Assembly: GCA_002307235.1 (NCBI GenBank)
Contig: DBTV01000035.1
Location: forward strand, 6,715-65,162
Length of the DNA stretch: 58,448 bases
Source: Acidobacteriaceae bacterium UBA1307
Lineage (GTDB): Bacteria > Acidobacteriota > Terriglobia > Terriglobales > Acidobacteriaceae
Reading direction: 5' to 3'
Shown: piece after piece, positions 25,218 through 33,568 of the stretch
Layout of the letters: every line of letters starts with the position of its first letter
Position numbering within the stretch: position 1 is the first letter of the stretch
Notes under the pieces: model-generated
Database searches by the model: none
Told to the model about the DNA's origin: nothing
What the model saw: only the letters and a program-made list of their open reading frames with translations
Program-made: the position numbers and the translations under genes

Positions 25218-25713
25218 AGCAGCTCTTGGTTCCTGAGAGCAGACTCGGATTCCATCGGGCGAATCCCGCCTGTCGCACGATGTGGTGCGATGCGTAGCCG
25301 GGATTTGCGCGAGAGTGGAGTGTTCTTCTGCAAGATTGGGAAACCTCTTCGTGTTGTGCTGACCTTGGAAGAGTGCGCCGGGCAGGGGTAGAGGGCTGCT
25401 GAAGCCGGCTGCCGCGGAAGCTCGGAAAGAGCAAGGCGGGGGCGTGGCCCTGGAGCCTTGCCGCAACGCGTCAGGGGCGAATGCGCTGCCACGGGGCTCG
25501 CGCAACGATGCTTTTGGTTTCCATCCTGATTGAAACGATGGATGTCGCTCGACTGCTCTTCTTGTTCCGCCTGTGCGGAAGGTAATCGGGCAAAGGTGCC
25601 GGGCCGGAGAAGATGCGGCAGGCGGCGCCGTGGATGTGGCTCGGCGATGGCCGGCAGGGAGGGCCATGCGCCCACCGCTGGACCAGAAGCCGTTCGAAGA
25701 AAAGGGGTTCTAG
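25218..25713 (+). other. Unassigned 0.5-kb region after the Crp sites
   Basis: No convincing ORF in any frame: candidates are Arg/Ser/Pro-rich shadows. The stretch is structured and GC-rich after about 25370. It could be a long 5' leader of the cNMP-fold gene or an untranslated RNA controlled by the Crp-type sites. Nothing recognisable. Confidence 0.3.
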
Positions 25714-26214
25714 GTGAAGATCCAACTTCAGGCAAGATCCGAGCGTAGGGATGTGGCGGTACATCCGCTGGCAGAGCTTTTGGAGTGCTCGCCGGAGGCC
25801 GGAAACCTGCTGAACCGCTCGGCGCAGAGCCTGACGTGCGGCGCGGGCGAGGTCGTTTTTCAACAGAGCGATGACTGCAGGGGGTTGTATCTGGTTGTTG
25901 CCGGTGAATTTTTGCGCAAGGCCGAGCGGTGGAAGAGCTGCCTGTCGCTCGGTGCGGTGCGCACGGGCGAATTGGTGGAGTTGGCGGCCGCGCTGGGCGA
26001 CGGGCACCACACCTACACGCTGACGGCACAGACGCCGGGAGCGCTTTTGATGCTGCCGATCGAGGGGCTGCGTCGTGTCTTTGAGAGCTATCCTCCTCTG
26101 AGGATGAGACTTTTGGAGGAGTTGGCACGGGAGGTGTCACGGGCCTACCAGATGTGCGGTCTTTTCCGTTCCCACTACGGACGCCGCGCGCTGGGGGGCG
26201 TCGCCCTGGGGTAA
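25714..26214 (+). CDS. Cyclic-nucleotide-binding-fold protein lacking HTH
   Basis: A 166-aa protein covering only the Crp/Fnr sensor domain: LLNRSAQSLTCGAGEVVFQQSDDCRGLYLVVAGEF matches the first beta-roll, then GELVELAAALGDGHHTYTLTAQTPGALLMLPI at the phosphate-cassette position. The Arg that binds cyclic-nucleotide phosphate is not visible there, so cAMP binding is doubtful. A helical end follows, with no DNA-binding domain. GTG start with AAGGGG 7 nt upstream. It precedes a full-length Crp/Fnr regulator on the same strand and might form heterodimers or act as a decoy (inference). Confidence 0.75.
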   Translation: MKIQLQARSERRDVAVHPLAELLECSPEAGNLLNRSAQSLTCGAGEVVFQQSDDCRGLYLVVAGEFLRKAERWKSCLSLGAVRTGELVELAAALGDGHHTYTLTAQTPGALLMLPIEGLRRVFESYPPLRMRLLEELAREVSRAYQMCGLFRSHYGRRALGGVALG

Positions 26215-26326
26215 ATCTCCTGGGCGAAGAGAGAATGTGACGGTGCTTTTTGGCGGAAGTTCGCGAAAAAAGCATGCCAGAGAGGTTGCGGGAAAATCCC
26301 TGTCTTCAATTCAGGGATTTCTACGC

Positions 26327-26332
26327 TATACT
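26327..26332 (+). promoter_or_regulatory. -10 box 5 nt before the Crp/Fnr gene
   Basis: TATACT, then TCAAA, then the GTG at 26338, with no ribosome-binding site: a probable leaderless start. Confidence 0.4.
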
Positions 26333-26337
26333 TCAAA

Positions 26338-27069
26338 GTGATCGACAAATCTGGTATGGCCTCCATCCATTCTCACCATCCTCCGGAAGACTGCTTGAAT
26401 TGCGAGCATCGCCACATGCGCATGTTCTGCAATCTCACGCCAGAGGCGTTGCGCGACTACGATCAGATCGGCATCATGATGAGTCACGCACGCGGCGCAA
26501 AACTGTTTTCAGAGGGCGATCAGGCGCGGAACGTCTTTGTCGTCTGTTACGGACAGATCAAGGTCTCTTCCACCTCCCGCGACGGAAAGACGATGATTTT
26601 GAAGATCGCCGGTCCGGGAGACGTGATGGGGCTGAGTGCCGTGCTGGCCAATGTGCCGCACGAGGTCACCGCCGAAGCGCTGGAACCCTGCCAGGTCAAG
26701 ACCGTTCGCAAACAGGAATTTATTGAATTTTTGGGCCGCCACGGCATCGCCTCGATGCATGCGGCTCAATCTTTGTCCGGCGAATATCTGACGGTCTTCC
26801 ACGATGCCAAGCGATTGGCGCTGTCGGGTTCGGCCGCCGGACGGCTGGCGCGGCTGCTGCTCGACTGGGGCCGCCAGACCGCCAATGGACGCACGGAGCT
26901 GCGCTTTACGATGGCGCTGACCCATGAAGAGATCGCCAACATGGCCGGTACCTCGCGCGAGACCGTGACCCGGCTGCTGAACCAGTTCCGGCGTGACGAG
27001 TGGATCACCATCAAGGGAACGAGCCTGACCATCGTCCGGCCCGAACAGCTTGAACGGCTGACCGCCTAA
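26338..27069 (+). CDS. Crp/Fnr-family regulator with Fnr-like cysteines and Crp-like recognition helix
   Basis: A 243-aa regulator. The N-terminus has C19-x2-C22-x8-C31, and C118 lies in EPCQVKTV. E. coli FNR ligates its 4Fe-4S cluster with C20, C23, C29 and C122, so an O2- or NO-sensitive cluster is plausible. The beta-roll (GAKLFSEGDQARNVFVVCYGQIKV) lacks the cAMP-binding Arg-Ser. The C-terminal HTH is LTHEEIANMAGTSRETVTRLLNQF: R207, E208 and R212 match the DNA-contact residues of Crp rather than Fnr, predicting TGTGA-N6-TCACA sites. Such sites exist on both sides of the gene. Start taken at the GTG; an ATG at 26356 is possible. Confidence 0.9.
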   Translation: MIDKSGMASIHSHHPPEDCLNCEHRHMRMFCNLTPEALRDYDQIGIMMSHARGAKLFSEGDQARNVFVVCYGQIKVSSTSRDGKTMILKIAGPGDVMGLSAVLANVPHEVTAEALEPCQVKTVRKQEFIEFLGRHGIASMHAAQSLSGEYLTVFHDAKRLALSGSAAGRLARLLLDWGRQTANGRTELRFTMALTHEEIANMAGTSRETVTRLLNQFRRDEWITIKGTSLTIVRPEQLERLTA

Positions 27070-27168
27070 AACTCTTCCAATCTCTCTCGTCGCGTATGTG
27101 TCTTAAAGCGCGACAGGGGAGTTGTCCTTTCTTCGTACCCTGAATAAATTTTTATTGCCCAAAGACAC

Positions 27169-27182
27169 GTGACTTAAATCAC
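27169..27182. promoter_or_regulatory. Crp-type operator upstream of the CheX-like gene
   Basis: GTGA-CTTAAA-TCAC, the same half-sites and N6 spacing as at 25181 and 25204. Lies between the Crp/Fnr gene and the CheX-like gene. Confidence 0.6.
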
Positions 27183-27307
27183 CTCCTGTGAGGAGAAACT
27201 CCGTCTCTGCGAGCTTTCTGTGGCATCTTTTCTTAAGAAACGCAGAGGACGGAAGGGATGGTTCTCAGCGTACCCGGGCCGAATTGCCTCAATGCATTTT
27301 CAGAATT

Positions 27308-27315
27308 GCCGATAA
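27308..27315 (+). promoter_or_regulatory. Sigma-28 (FliA) -10 box
   Basis: GCCGATAA is a perfect FliA -10 element, about 49 nt before the CheX-like start. The -35 match 11 nt upstream (TCAATGCA) is weak. The same -10 occurs at the flbD-motAB promoter. Confidence 0.45.
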
Positions 27316-27363
27316 GAAGGGGTATGTGAATCGGTTTCCCGAACGAAGGAGGAAATTTTTCTC

Positions 27364-27867
27364 ATGGGAGTTCATGTTGACGAAGAATCCGTTATCAAGG
27401 CCAACGCTCAGTTCTGGGAGCAGATGCTGGCGATGACGCTGGAACATGTGCCCGTGGAAACCGAGGTCTGCGTTGGCGAGCGGCATCTGCTGGGCTATGT
27501 ACATCTGAGCGGCACTTGGAATGGCAAGATCGAGGTGCGTCTGACCGACAAGCTGGCGCTGAGTGCGACCGCGGCCATGTTGATGATGCCGATCGAGACC
27601 GTCGCCGAGGCCGATACGCTCGATGCGACCAAAGAGATTGCCAACATGGTGGCCGGAACCATCAAGTCCGCGCTGCCCCGCCCCTGTTCGATGACGGTGC
27701 CAGAGTCGGCGGTGGAGGCGGACAGCCTGTGCGTGCCAGGGCGGACCGAGAACACGCTGACGGTGGCCTTCCGCCATGCCGACGGCGAGATGATGGTCCG
27801 CGTCTGGGAGCAGGAAGCCGATGCCGCGGCCGCTCCGGCGCTGACGGAAACCTTTCAACCCGCCTGA
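27364..27867 (+). CDS. CheX-like chemotaxis phosphatase domain protein
   Basis: A 167-aa single-domain protein of the CheX/CheC-like fold: a beta-strand GYVHLSGTWNGKIEVRLTDKLAL, then helix DTLDATKEIANMVAGTIKSALP. The helix contains ExxN (E91, N94), the catalytic pair of CheY-P phosphatases. It is expected to dephosphorylate CheY-like receivers in the cytoplasm. No other che genes are in the window. A FliA-type -10 box and a Crp-type site lie upstream, and AAGGAGG 12 nt before the ATG. Function inferred from fold and motif. Confidence 0.75.
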   Translation: MGVHVDEESVIKANAQFWEQMLAMTLEHVPVETEVCVGERHLLGYVHLSGTWNGKIEVRLTDKLALSATAAMLMMPIETVAEADTLDATKEIANMVAGTIKSALPRPCSMTVPESAVEADSLCVPGRTENTLTVAFRHADGEMMVRVWEQEADAAAAPALTETFQPA

Positions 27868-27895
27868 GCGCGGGCGCAATCCCTCCAGAAAACAT

Positions 27896-27927
27896 AAGGC
27901 GGACTCCACGAAGGGGTCCGCCTTTTT
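27896..27927. terminator. Terminator between CheX-like and DUF429 genes
   Basis: AAGGCGGAC / GTCCGCCTT 9-bp stem with T-run TTTTT on the plus strand; convergent genes. Confidence 0.85.
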
Positions 27928-27941
27928 CAGTGGTGCAAACT

Positions 27942-28727
27942 CTAGTTGAGCCAGTGAACGCTGCGAAGCCGCTGCGGCGGCACCGGCAGAACGATGAAGC
28001 CCTCGCGCCAGTGGCCATCTTCGCGGCGGGGCGGCGCACCAACGATGCGCAGAGCCGCATTGTTGCGCTCTTCAAGCGCCAGCCCTGAGAGTCCGCCGAT
28101 AATCGCCTGCAGTTGATCATGGTTCGGGGCTCTGTTGGTCAGGATCGGCATCATGCGGTTGAGCGCGGCAAAGGCGCGCGCCAGGTCGCTGACATGGGCG
28201 CGGCGCTTGGCCGGCAGGGGCGAAATCCCCAGTGACTTCCAGGCCGCGTGCGGCGAGCTTTCCACCAGAATGCGCTGCTTCGGATCGAGGGCGCGCTCAC
28301 TGGTGCTTAGCCGACGCCAGCCGCGGCGGCACAGCGCATCATAGACGTCGAGGCAGAACTCGGCATAGGTGCGAAAGGCGTAGGGCTTGGTCATGCCGGG
28401 CAGCCCGGTCTTGGTGACCGTGTTCAGAATGCGCTCGCTCAGCCGCGCATGCTCAAGTCCGTTCTGGCTCGACTTCCAGGCCTGCGGGCCATCCAGCACC
28501 AGCACGCGGACCTCATGCTGCACGCACAGGTGGTTGAGCCGACCGGCCAGCACCTCGGGTTCGATGAGGTTTTCGTCAAGGCCGTCAGCGGTAGAGGAAA
28601 GAATCTGGCACTCGATCGGTGCGGGCGGCGCGCCGGGGCGCGGGGTGCCGTGGTTGGCGCGGCGGAGCAAAACCATGCCCACATCCGACCAACGGCGGCA
28701 AGCGAGATCGACGGAGAGTACTGCCAT
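27942..28727 (-). CDS. DUF429-like predicted nuclease
   Basis: A 261-aa protein beginning AVLSVDLACRRWSDVG, with VRVLVLDGPQAW further on and ILVESSPHAAWKSLG later. The conserved acidic residues (VDxA, LDGP, VES) fit the DUF429 family, predicted to have an RNase H-like fold. The middle (YAEFCLDVYDALCRRGW) fits the family's helical insertion. Biological role unknown. GAGG precedes the ATG. It stands alone, divergent from the antiporter gene. Confidence 0.6.
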   Translation of the reverse strand: MAVLSVDLACRRWSDVGMVLLRRANHGTPRPGAPPAPIECQILSSTADGLDENLIEPEVLAGRLNHLCVQHEVRVLVLDGPQAWKSSQNGLEHARLSERILNTVTKTGLPGMTKPYAFRTYAEFCLDVYDALCRRGWRRLSTSERALDPKQRILVESSPHAAWKSLGISPLPAKRRAHVSDLARAFAALNRMMPILTNRAPNHDQLQAIIGGLSGLALEERNNAALRIVGAPPRREDGHWREGFIVLPVPPQRLRSVHWLN

Positions 28728-28908
28728 GGCCTCAGCCTACGGCCGGGTTGTATGGAACAGGTCAGGAGTTTCGTCCGGGAAATGCACAGGTGGTCTGAAT
28801 TGAAACGCGGTGTCGATTCGGAACCCTCGCGCTTTGACGCATGTGACACACTGATAAGAGCGCCTTTACGGATGGAACGCCTGGAGCGAGCCGCCGTTTG
28901 GATTCGGG

Positions 28909-30183
28909 ATGCTCGTTCAACTGATTTACTTTTTCGTTTCTGCCCTCGCGATTTACGCGGCCTGCGAATATTTTGTGAATGCCGTGGAGTGGTGCGGGCG
29001 TGGCCTGCGCATGGGCGCGCTGGCTGTGGGTTCGGTGCTGGCCGCCTTTGGCACGGCGCTGCCCGAAAGCATTGTTACGCTGATGGCCGTGGTGGGCGGC
29101 CGTACCGAGGCCGAGCGGCAGTTGGGCGTGGGCGCGGCGCTGGGCGGGCCACTGGTGCTGTCGACGATTGCCTATGCTGTGGTGGGCGTGACGTTGCTGC
29201 TGTGCCGCGGCTCGAAGGCGGCGATTCCCATTCCGCCGGGCAAAAGCGGCGTGCGGCGCGATCAGCTTCTTTTTATGCTGCTTTTTGCGGCGAATCTGGC
29301 GTTGGGACTGACGAGCTTTGCGGGCAAGCGCTGGCTGGCGCTGGGCTTTGTGGTGGCCTACCTGCTCTACGTGCTGCGTCGGGTGAAGGACTCGGGCGCT
29401 CTGGTCGTCGCGGAGGATCTGGAGCCGCTGCGGCTGCATCCCGCGCACCCGTCGCTGGGCTGGGCGGCGTTGCAGGCGCTGGGCGCGTTGGCGGTGATCA
29501 CCGTCGCCTCGAAGATCTTCGTGGCGCAACTGGGAGCCATCGGCGTGGGGCTGCACCTGCCGCCGCAACTGGTGGCGCTGCTGCTGAGCCCGGTGGCCAC
29601 CGAGTTGCCGGAGACGATGAATGCGGTGATCTGGGTGCGGCAGGGCAAGCTGCGGCTGGCGTTGGCGAACATCTCCGGCTCCATGATGATTCAGGCCACG
29701 ATTCCCACCGCGCTCGGCATCTTTTTTACGCGCTGGCGCTTTGACCGGCCGCTGCTGATTTCGGCGTTGGTGACGATGGCGGCGATTGCGTTTTTGGCCG
29801 CGCTGTTTGCCGGCCGTGCGGTGCGGGGCTGGGCGCTGGTGGCCGTCAGCGGGCTCTATATGGTCTTCGGCGGCACAGTGGCCGAGTATCTGGCGCATCG
29901 CTGGGAGCATGTGCCGGCGGCCGATCACGCGCGGCTGAATCCATGGGCCGGCTGGCCCGGGGCGATCGACGAAGGTCGCGCCGTCTACGAACATCGCTGC
30001 GCAAGCTGCCATGCGACGGGCAAGGCTCCGGTGCTGCTGGGCGGGCGGCTGCGCAAGACCACCGATGGCGATGTGGAATGGTTTCTGCGCCAGGGCGACG
30101 CGGGCGACGGCATGCCGAGCTTGGCGGGTCTGGCCGAAAGCGAGCGCTGGAAGGTGATTCGCTATCTGCGGTCGCGGCAATAG
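28909..30183 (+). CDS. CaCA-type Ca2+/cation antiporter fused to cytochrome c
   Basis: A 424-aa single reading frame. Residues 1-325 have about ten membrane helices with both CaCA alpha repeats: GSVLAAFGTALPESIV (41-56) and LLLSPVATELPETMNAV (224-240), each with the ion-binding PE pair. After the last helix (about 305-325), residues 353-424 form a class I cytochrome c domain: EGRAVYEHRCASCHAT with heme site C364-x2-C-H368 and axial Met402 in GDGMPSLAGL. Heme attachment requires this domain to be periplasmic. The fusion is unusual: it joins ion exchange and electron transfer in one polypeptide. No ribosome-binding site is evident before the ATG. A gatB promoter follows at once. Confidence 0.88.
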   Translation: MLVQLIYFFVSALAIYAACEYFVNAVEWCGRGLRMGALAVGSVLAAFGTALPESIVTLMAVVGGRTEAERQLGVGAALGGPLVLSTIAYAVVGVTLLLCRGSKAAIPIPPGKSGVRRDQLLFMLLFAANLALGLTSFAGKRWLALGFVVAYLLYVLRRVKDSGALVVAEDLEPLRLHPAHPSLGWAALQALGALAVITVASKIFVAQLGAIGVGLHLPPQLVALLLSPVATELPETMNAVIWVRQGKLRLALANISGSMMIQATIPTALGIFFTRWRFDRPLLISALVTMAAIAFLAALFAGRAVRGWALVAVSGLYMVFGGTVAEYLAHRWEHVPAADHARLNPWAGWPGAIDEGRAVYEHRCASCHATGKAPVLLGGRLRKTTDGDVEWFLRQGDAGDGMPSLAGLAESERWKVIRYLRSRQ

Positions 30184-30197
30184 GCAAGCTCTCGCGC

Positions 30198-30203
30198 TAA
30201 AAT
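30198..30203 (+). promoter_or_regulatory. -10 box 7 nt before gatB
   Basis: TAAAAT, CCTAAAT, ATG; no Shine-Dalgarno. Candidate leaderless start. Confidence 0.45.
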
Positions 30204-30210
30204 CCTAAAT

Positions 30211-31686
<1,476 letters not shown>

Positions 31687-31712
31687 AGCCCGCTCTTTTT
31701 CCTGCAGACTGT

Positions 31713-31732
31713 GGCACGACAGAAGTCGTGCC
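31713..31732. repeat. REP-like palindrome
   Basis: GGCACGAC-AGAA-GTCGTGCC, perfect 8-bp arms, followed by CTTTCAAAAC. Similar stem-(T)GAA-stem units lie at 34582 and 34621; a small GGC-TGAA-GCC is at the gatB stop (31681-31690). Confidence 0.55.
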
Positions 31733-31760
31733 CTTTCAAAACGCAGCTTTGTCTTCAACA

Positions 31761-31792
31761 AAAGAAGGGACGCCGCGTGGCGTCCCTTCTTT
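31761..31792. terminator. Bidirectional terminator between gatB and the CarboxypepD-like gene
   Basis: AAAGAAGGGACGCC / GGCGTCCCTTCTTT, a perfect 14-bp stem with loop GCGT. Confidence 0.92.
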
Positions 31793-31808
31793 ATGTTTGC
31801 GCAAAAAG

Positions 31809-32198
31809 CTACTTGATCTTGAGATCGCTGACGAACTGCGTGCGGCTGTCCCAGGAGCTGACGGTCTTGACCGCGCTCTTTTTGCCGTTCAGCTCGGCCC
31901 ACAGCTCGAAGTCGTCGGTCTTGTTGACCTGGGCAAAGTAGTAGTGCCCTTTCTCGACGGTGGTGAAGCTGCGGATCGACTTGGTCTTCAGGCTCTTGAT
32001 GAAGACCGTCGCGCCGACGATGGGCTTATCGGCAGCGTCGAGCACGGCGCCGGAAACAGTGCGCGGCAGCGTGCTCTGGGCGGGCGGCGGTGCTGCTTGT
32101 GGTTGCCCAAACAACTGCGCCATGGTTGCCGCCGGTGCCAAAGAAATGCCAGTCGCCAGTGCGGCGCTGATCAGCCAGCCAGTTTTGCCGGACTTCAC
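31809..32198 (-). CDS. Secreted carboxypeptidase-regulatory-like domain protein
   Basis: A 129-aa protein with a signal peptide (SAALATGISLAPAATMAQ) and one beta-sandwich of the CarboxypepD_reg type: VSGAVLDAADKPIVGATVFIKSLKT then SFTTVEKGHYYFAQVNKTDDFELWAEL. Such domains stabilise or bind in the periplasm. GTG start overlaps the stop of the upstream LysW-like gene (GTGA), so they are translationally coupled. Role unknown; coupling of a secreted protein to a cytoplasmic zinc protein is odd. Confidence 0.72.
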   Translation of the reverse strand: MKSGKTGWLISAALATGISLAPAATMAQLFGQPQAAPPPAQSTLPRTVSGAVLDAADKPIVGATVFIKSLKTKSIRSFTTVEKGHYYFAQVNKTDDFELWAELNGKKSAVKTVSSWDSRTQFVSDLKIK

Positions 32199-32395
32199 TC
32201 GTCGTCCTCCTCGTCCTCATCCTCGAAGTCGTCTTCTTCCTCATCATAGTCCTCACCGAGGCGGGCCATCTCGATAGGGTCCAGAGCGACGATCTCATAT
32301 TCAGCACCACACTCTTCGCAGGTAACGATGTCGCCTTCTTCGGCTTCGTTGACGTCAATATCCAGTTCAGTTTCACATTCGGGGCAGTTGGGCAC
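32195..32395 (-). CDS. LysW-like zinc-ribbon carrier protein with acidic tail
   Basis: A 66-aa protein: CPECETELDIDVNEAEEGDIVTCEECGAEYEIVALDP holds two CPEC/CEEC zinc knuckles (C4, C7, C26, C29) and the EIVALDP strand typical of LysW, the amino-group carrier of lysine/arginine synthesis. LysW ends in EDWGE; this one instead has a run of about 17 Asp/Glu, ending DDE, so a C-terminal Glu for isopeptide attachment is available. No lysX, lysZ or lysY homologue lies nearby and DapD indicates the diaminopimelate route, so a lysine role is doubtful. GTG start with AGGAGG 5 nt upstream; longer frames upstream are not supported. Confidence 0.78.
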   Translation of the reverse strand: MPNCPECETELDIDVNEAEEGDIVTCEECGAEYEIVALDPIEMARLGEDYDEEEDDFEDEDEEDDE

Positions 32396-32594
32396 GGCAG
32401 CCTCCTCTCGTACGTCCCATTGCATGCATTGTTGCGCTCCTCTGCGAGTAAGACGCAAAAGTGAATGCAATGTGTCTTGGCTAGTTTTAGGGAGAACGCG
32501 GCCCGAGGTCAAGAGCCGGAATGGAATTCCTAAAAAAGACCGCATGAAAGTTACATGACAGCCCCGTGGCCGACCATGTACCCTGAATCCAACA

Positions 32595-33398
32595 ATGAGT
32601 CGATGGGGTTCCAGTCCGTTTTCCTTTCCGGCCTTTCGGGGCGTGACCCGGGGTTTGATCCTGCTGAACGTGGCGGCATACTTTCTGTTGCTGCTCTCCT
32701 CACTGGCCGGCGTGGGGCTGGCGCAGGCTCTGGCGCTGGTGCCCCCGGTCTTTCTGCACGGCGCGCCCTGGCAACTGCTGACCTACAGCTTTGTTCATGT
32801 GGGCATTAGCGGAACCATGCTGGAGCTGCTTTCGCTCTGGTTCCTGCTGGGCTTTCTGGAGCAGTTCCACAAACCGGGCTGGGTGCTGGGCGTCTACGCG
32901 TTCGCGGTGATTGGCGCGGCTCTGTCGGCGGTGGTGATCTTTGTCCTCGCCAATGAGATGGGCTATGAAGGGGCTCTGATTCCGCTCTATGGCTGTTTTG
33001 GCGGCATCTTTGGCCTGCTGACGGCGATGGGCGTGCTGCATGGCGACGTGGAGTTCCTGCTGTTTTTCACCATCGGCATCAAGGCGCGCGTGCTGGCGAT
33101 CATCTACGCGCTGGTGGCGCTGGCCATGCTCTTTGGCCAGCAGCGGATCTACGCGGTGGGCGAGTTGGGCGGCGCGGTGGCGGCGATCCTGTTTATCTGG
33201 TTTGCGCCGCAGCGCGGCCTCGGCACCTGGGCCAGCGAGCGCTGGTTCGGGCTGGCCAACAGCTATTACCGCTGGAAGCGTCGCCGGGCCGGGCGCAAGT
33301 TCGAGGTCTACATGCGCCAGCAGGGCAAGACGGTGCACCTGGACGGCTACGGCAAACGCATCGAAGACGACCCGAACGACAAAAAACGCTGGAACTGA
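32595..33398 (+). CDS. Rhomboid-fold membrane protein, predicted pseudoprotease
   Basis: A 267-aa protein with six or so helices. The rhomboid layout is clear: LLTYSFVHVGISGTMLELLSLWFLLGFLEQ corresponds to the helix-2 region, LYGCFGGIFGLLTA to the catalytic GxSG helix, and AVGELGGAVAAILF to the His helix. The catalytic Ser is Phe (GCFG, F135) and the catalytic His is Glu (GELGG, E190); the helix-2 His and Asn are also lost. It is therefore unlikely to cleave substrates and may bind membrane proteins, like iRhoms or derlins. A basic cytoplasmic tail follows. Confidence 0.8.
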   Translation: MSRWGSSPFSFPAFRGVTRGLILLNVAAYFLLLLSSLAGVGLAQALALVPPVFLHGAPWQLLTYSFVHVGISGTMLELLSLWFLLGFLEQFHKPGWVLGVYAFAVIGAALSAVVIFVLANEMGYEGALIPLYGCFGGIFGLLTAMGVLHGDVEFLLFFTIGIKARVLAIIYALVALAMLFGQQRIYAVGELGGAVAAILFIWFAPQRGLGTWASERWFGLANSYYRWKRRRAGRKFEVYMRQQGKTVHLDGYGKRIEDDPNDKKRWN

Positions 33399-33553
33399 AA
33401 AAGCAGCCTTTAGCGTCTAGCTTGTAGCGTGTGTGCTCGACAGGCGTTGGGGCTGTTCACAAAAAAGGCCAGCAGCTAGCAGCGAATGGCTGGAAGCTAT
33501 CAGAGAAAGGCGACAAGCGGCCTTTCGAGCGGACCGTTTGCGGGTCGGCAGGA

Positions 33554-33559
33554 TACAAT
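33554..33559 (+). promoter_or_regulatory. -10 box 9 nt before fabD
   Basis: TACAAT then 9 nt then ATG; no ribosome-binding site. Candidate leaderless start. Confidence 0.42.
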
Positions 33560-33568
33560 TTTCTAGAA

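Noticed and set aside
25214..26275. 353-aa minus-strand frame across the Crp region
   Set aside because: Pro/Arg/Ser-rich, spans the cNMP-fold gene and has no motif or ribosome-binding site.
28762..30180. 472-aa antisense frame over the antiporter
   Set aside because: Composition is Arg/Gln/His-rich noise; the plus strand shows both alpha repeats and the heme motif.
32195..32395. LysW as a true lysine biosynthesis gene
   Set aside because: The EDWGE end is missing, no LysX/Y/Z partner is nearby and dapD indicates a different lysine route; called LysW-like only.
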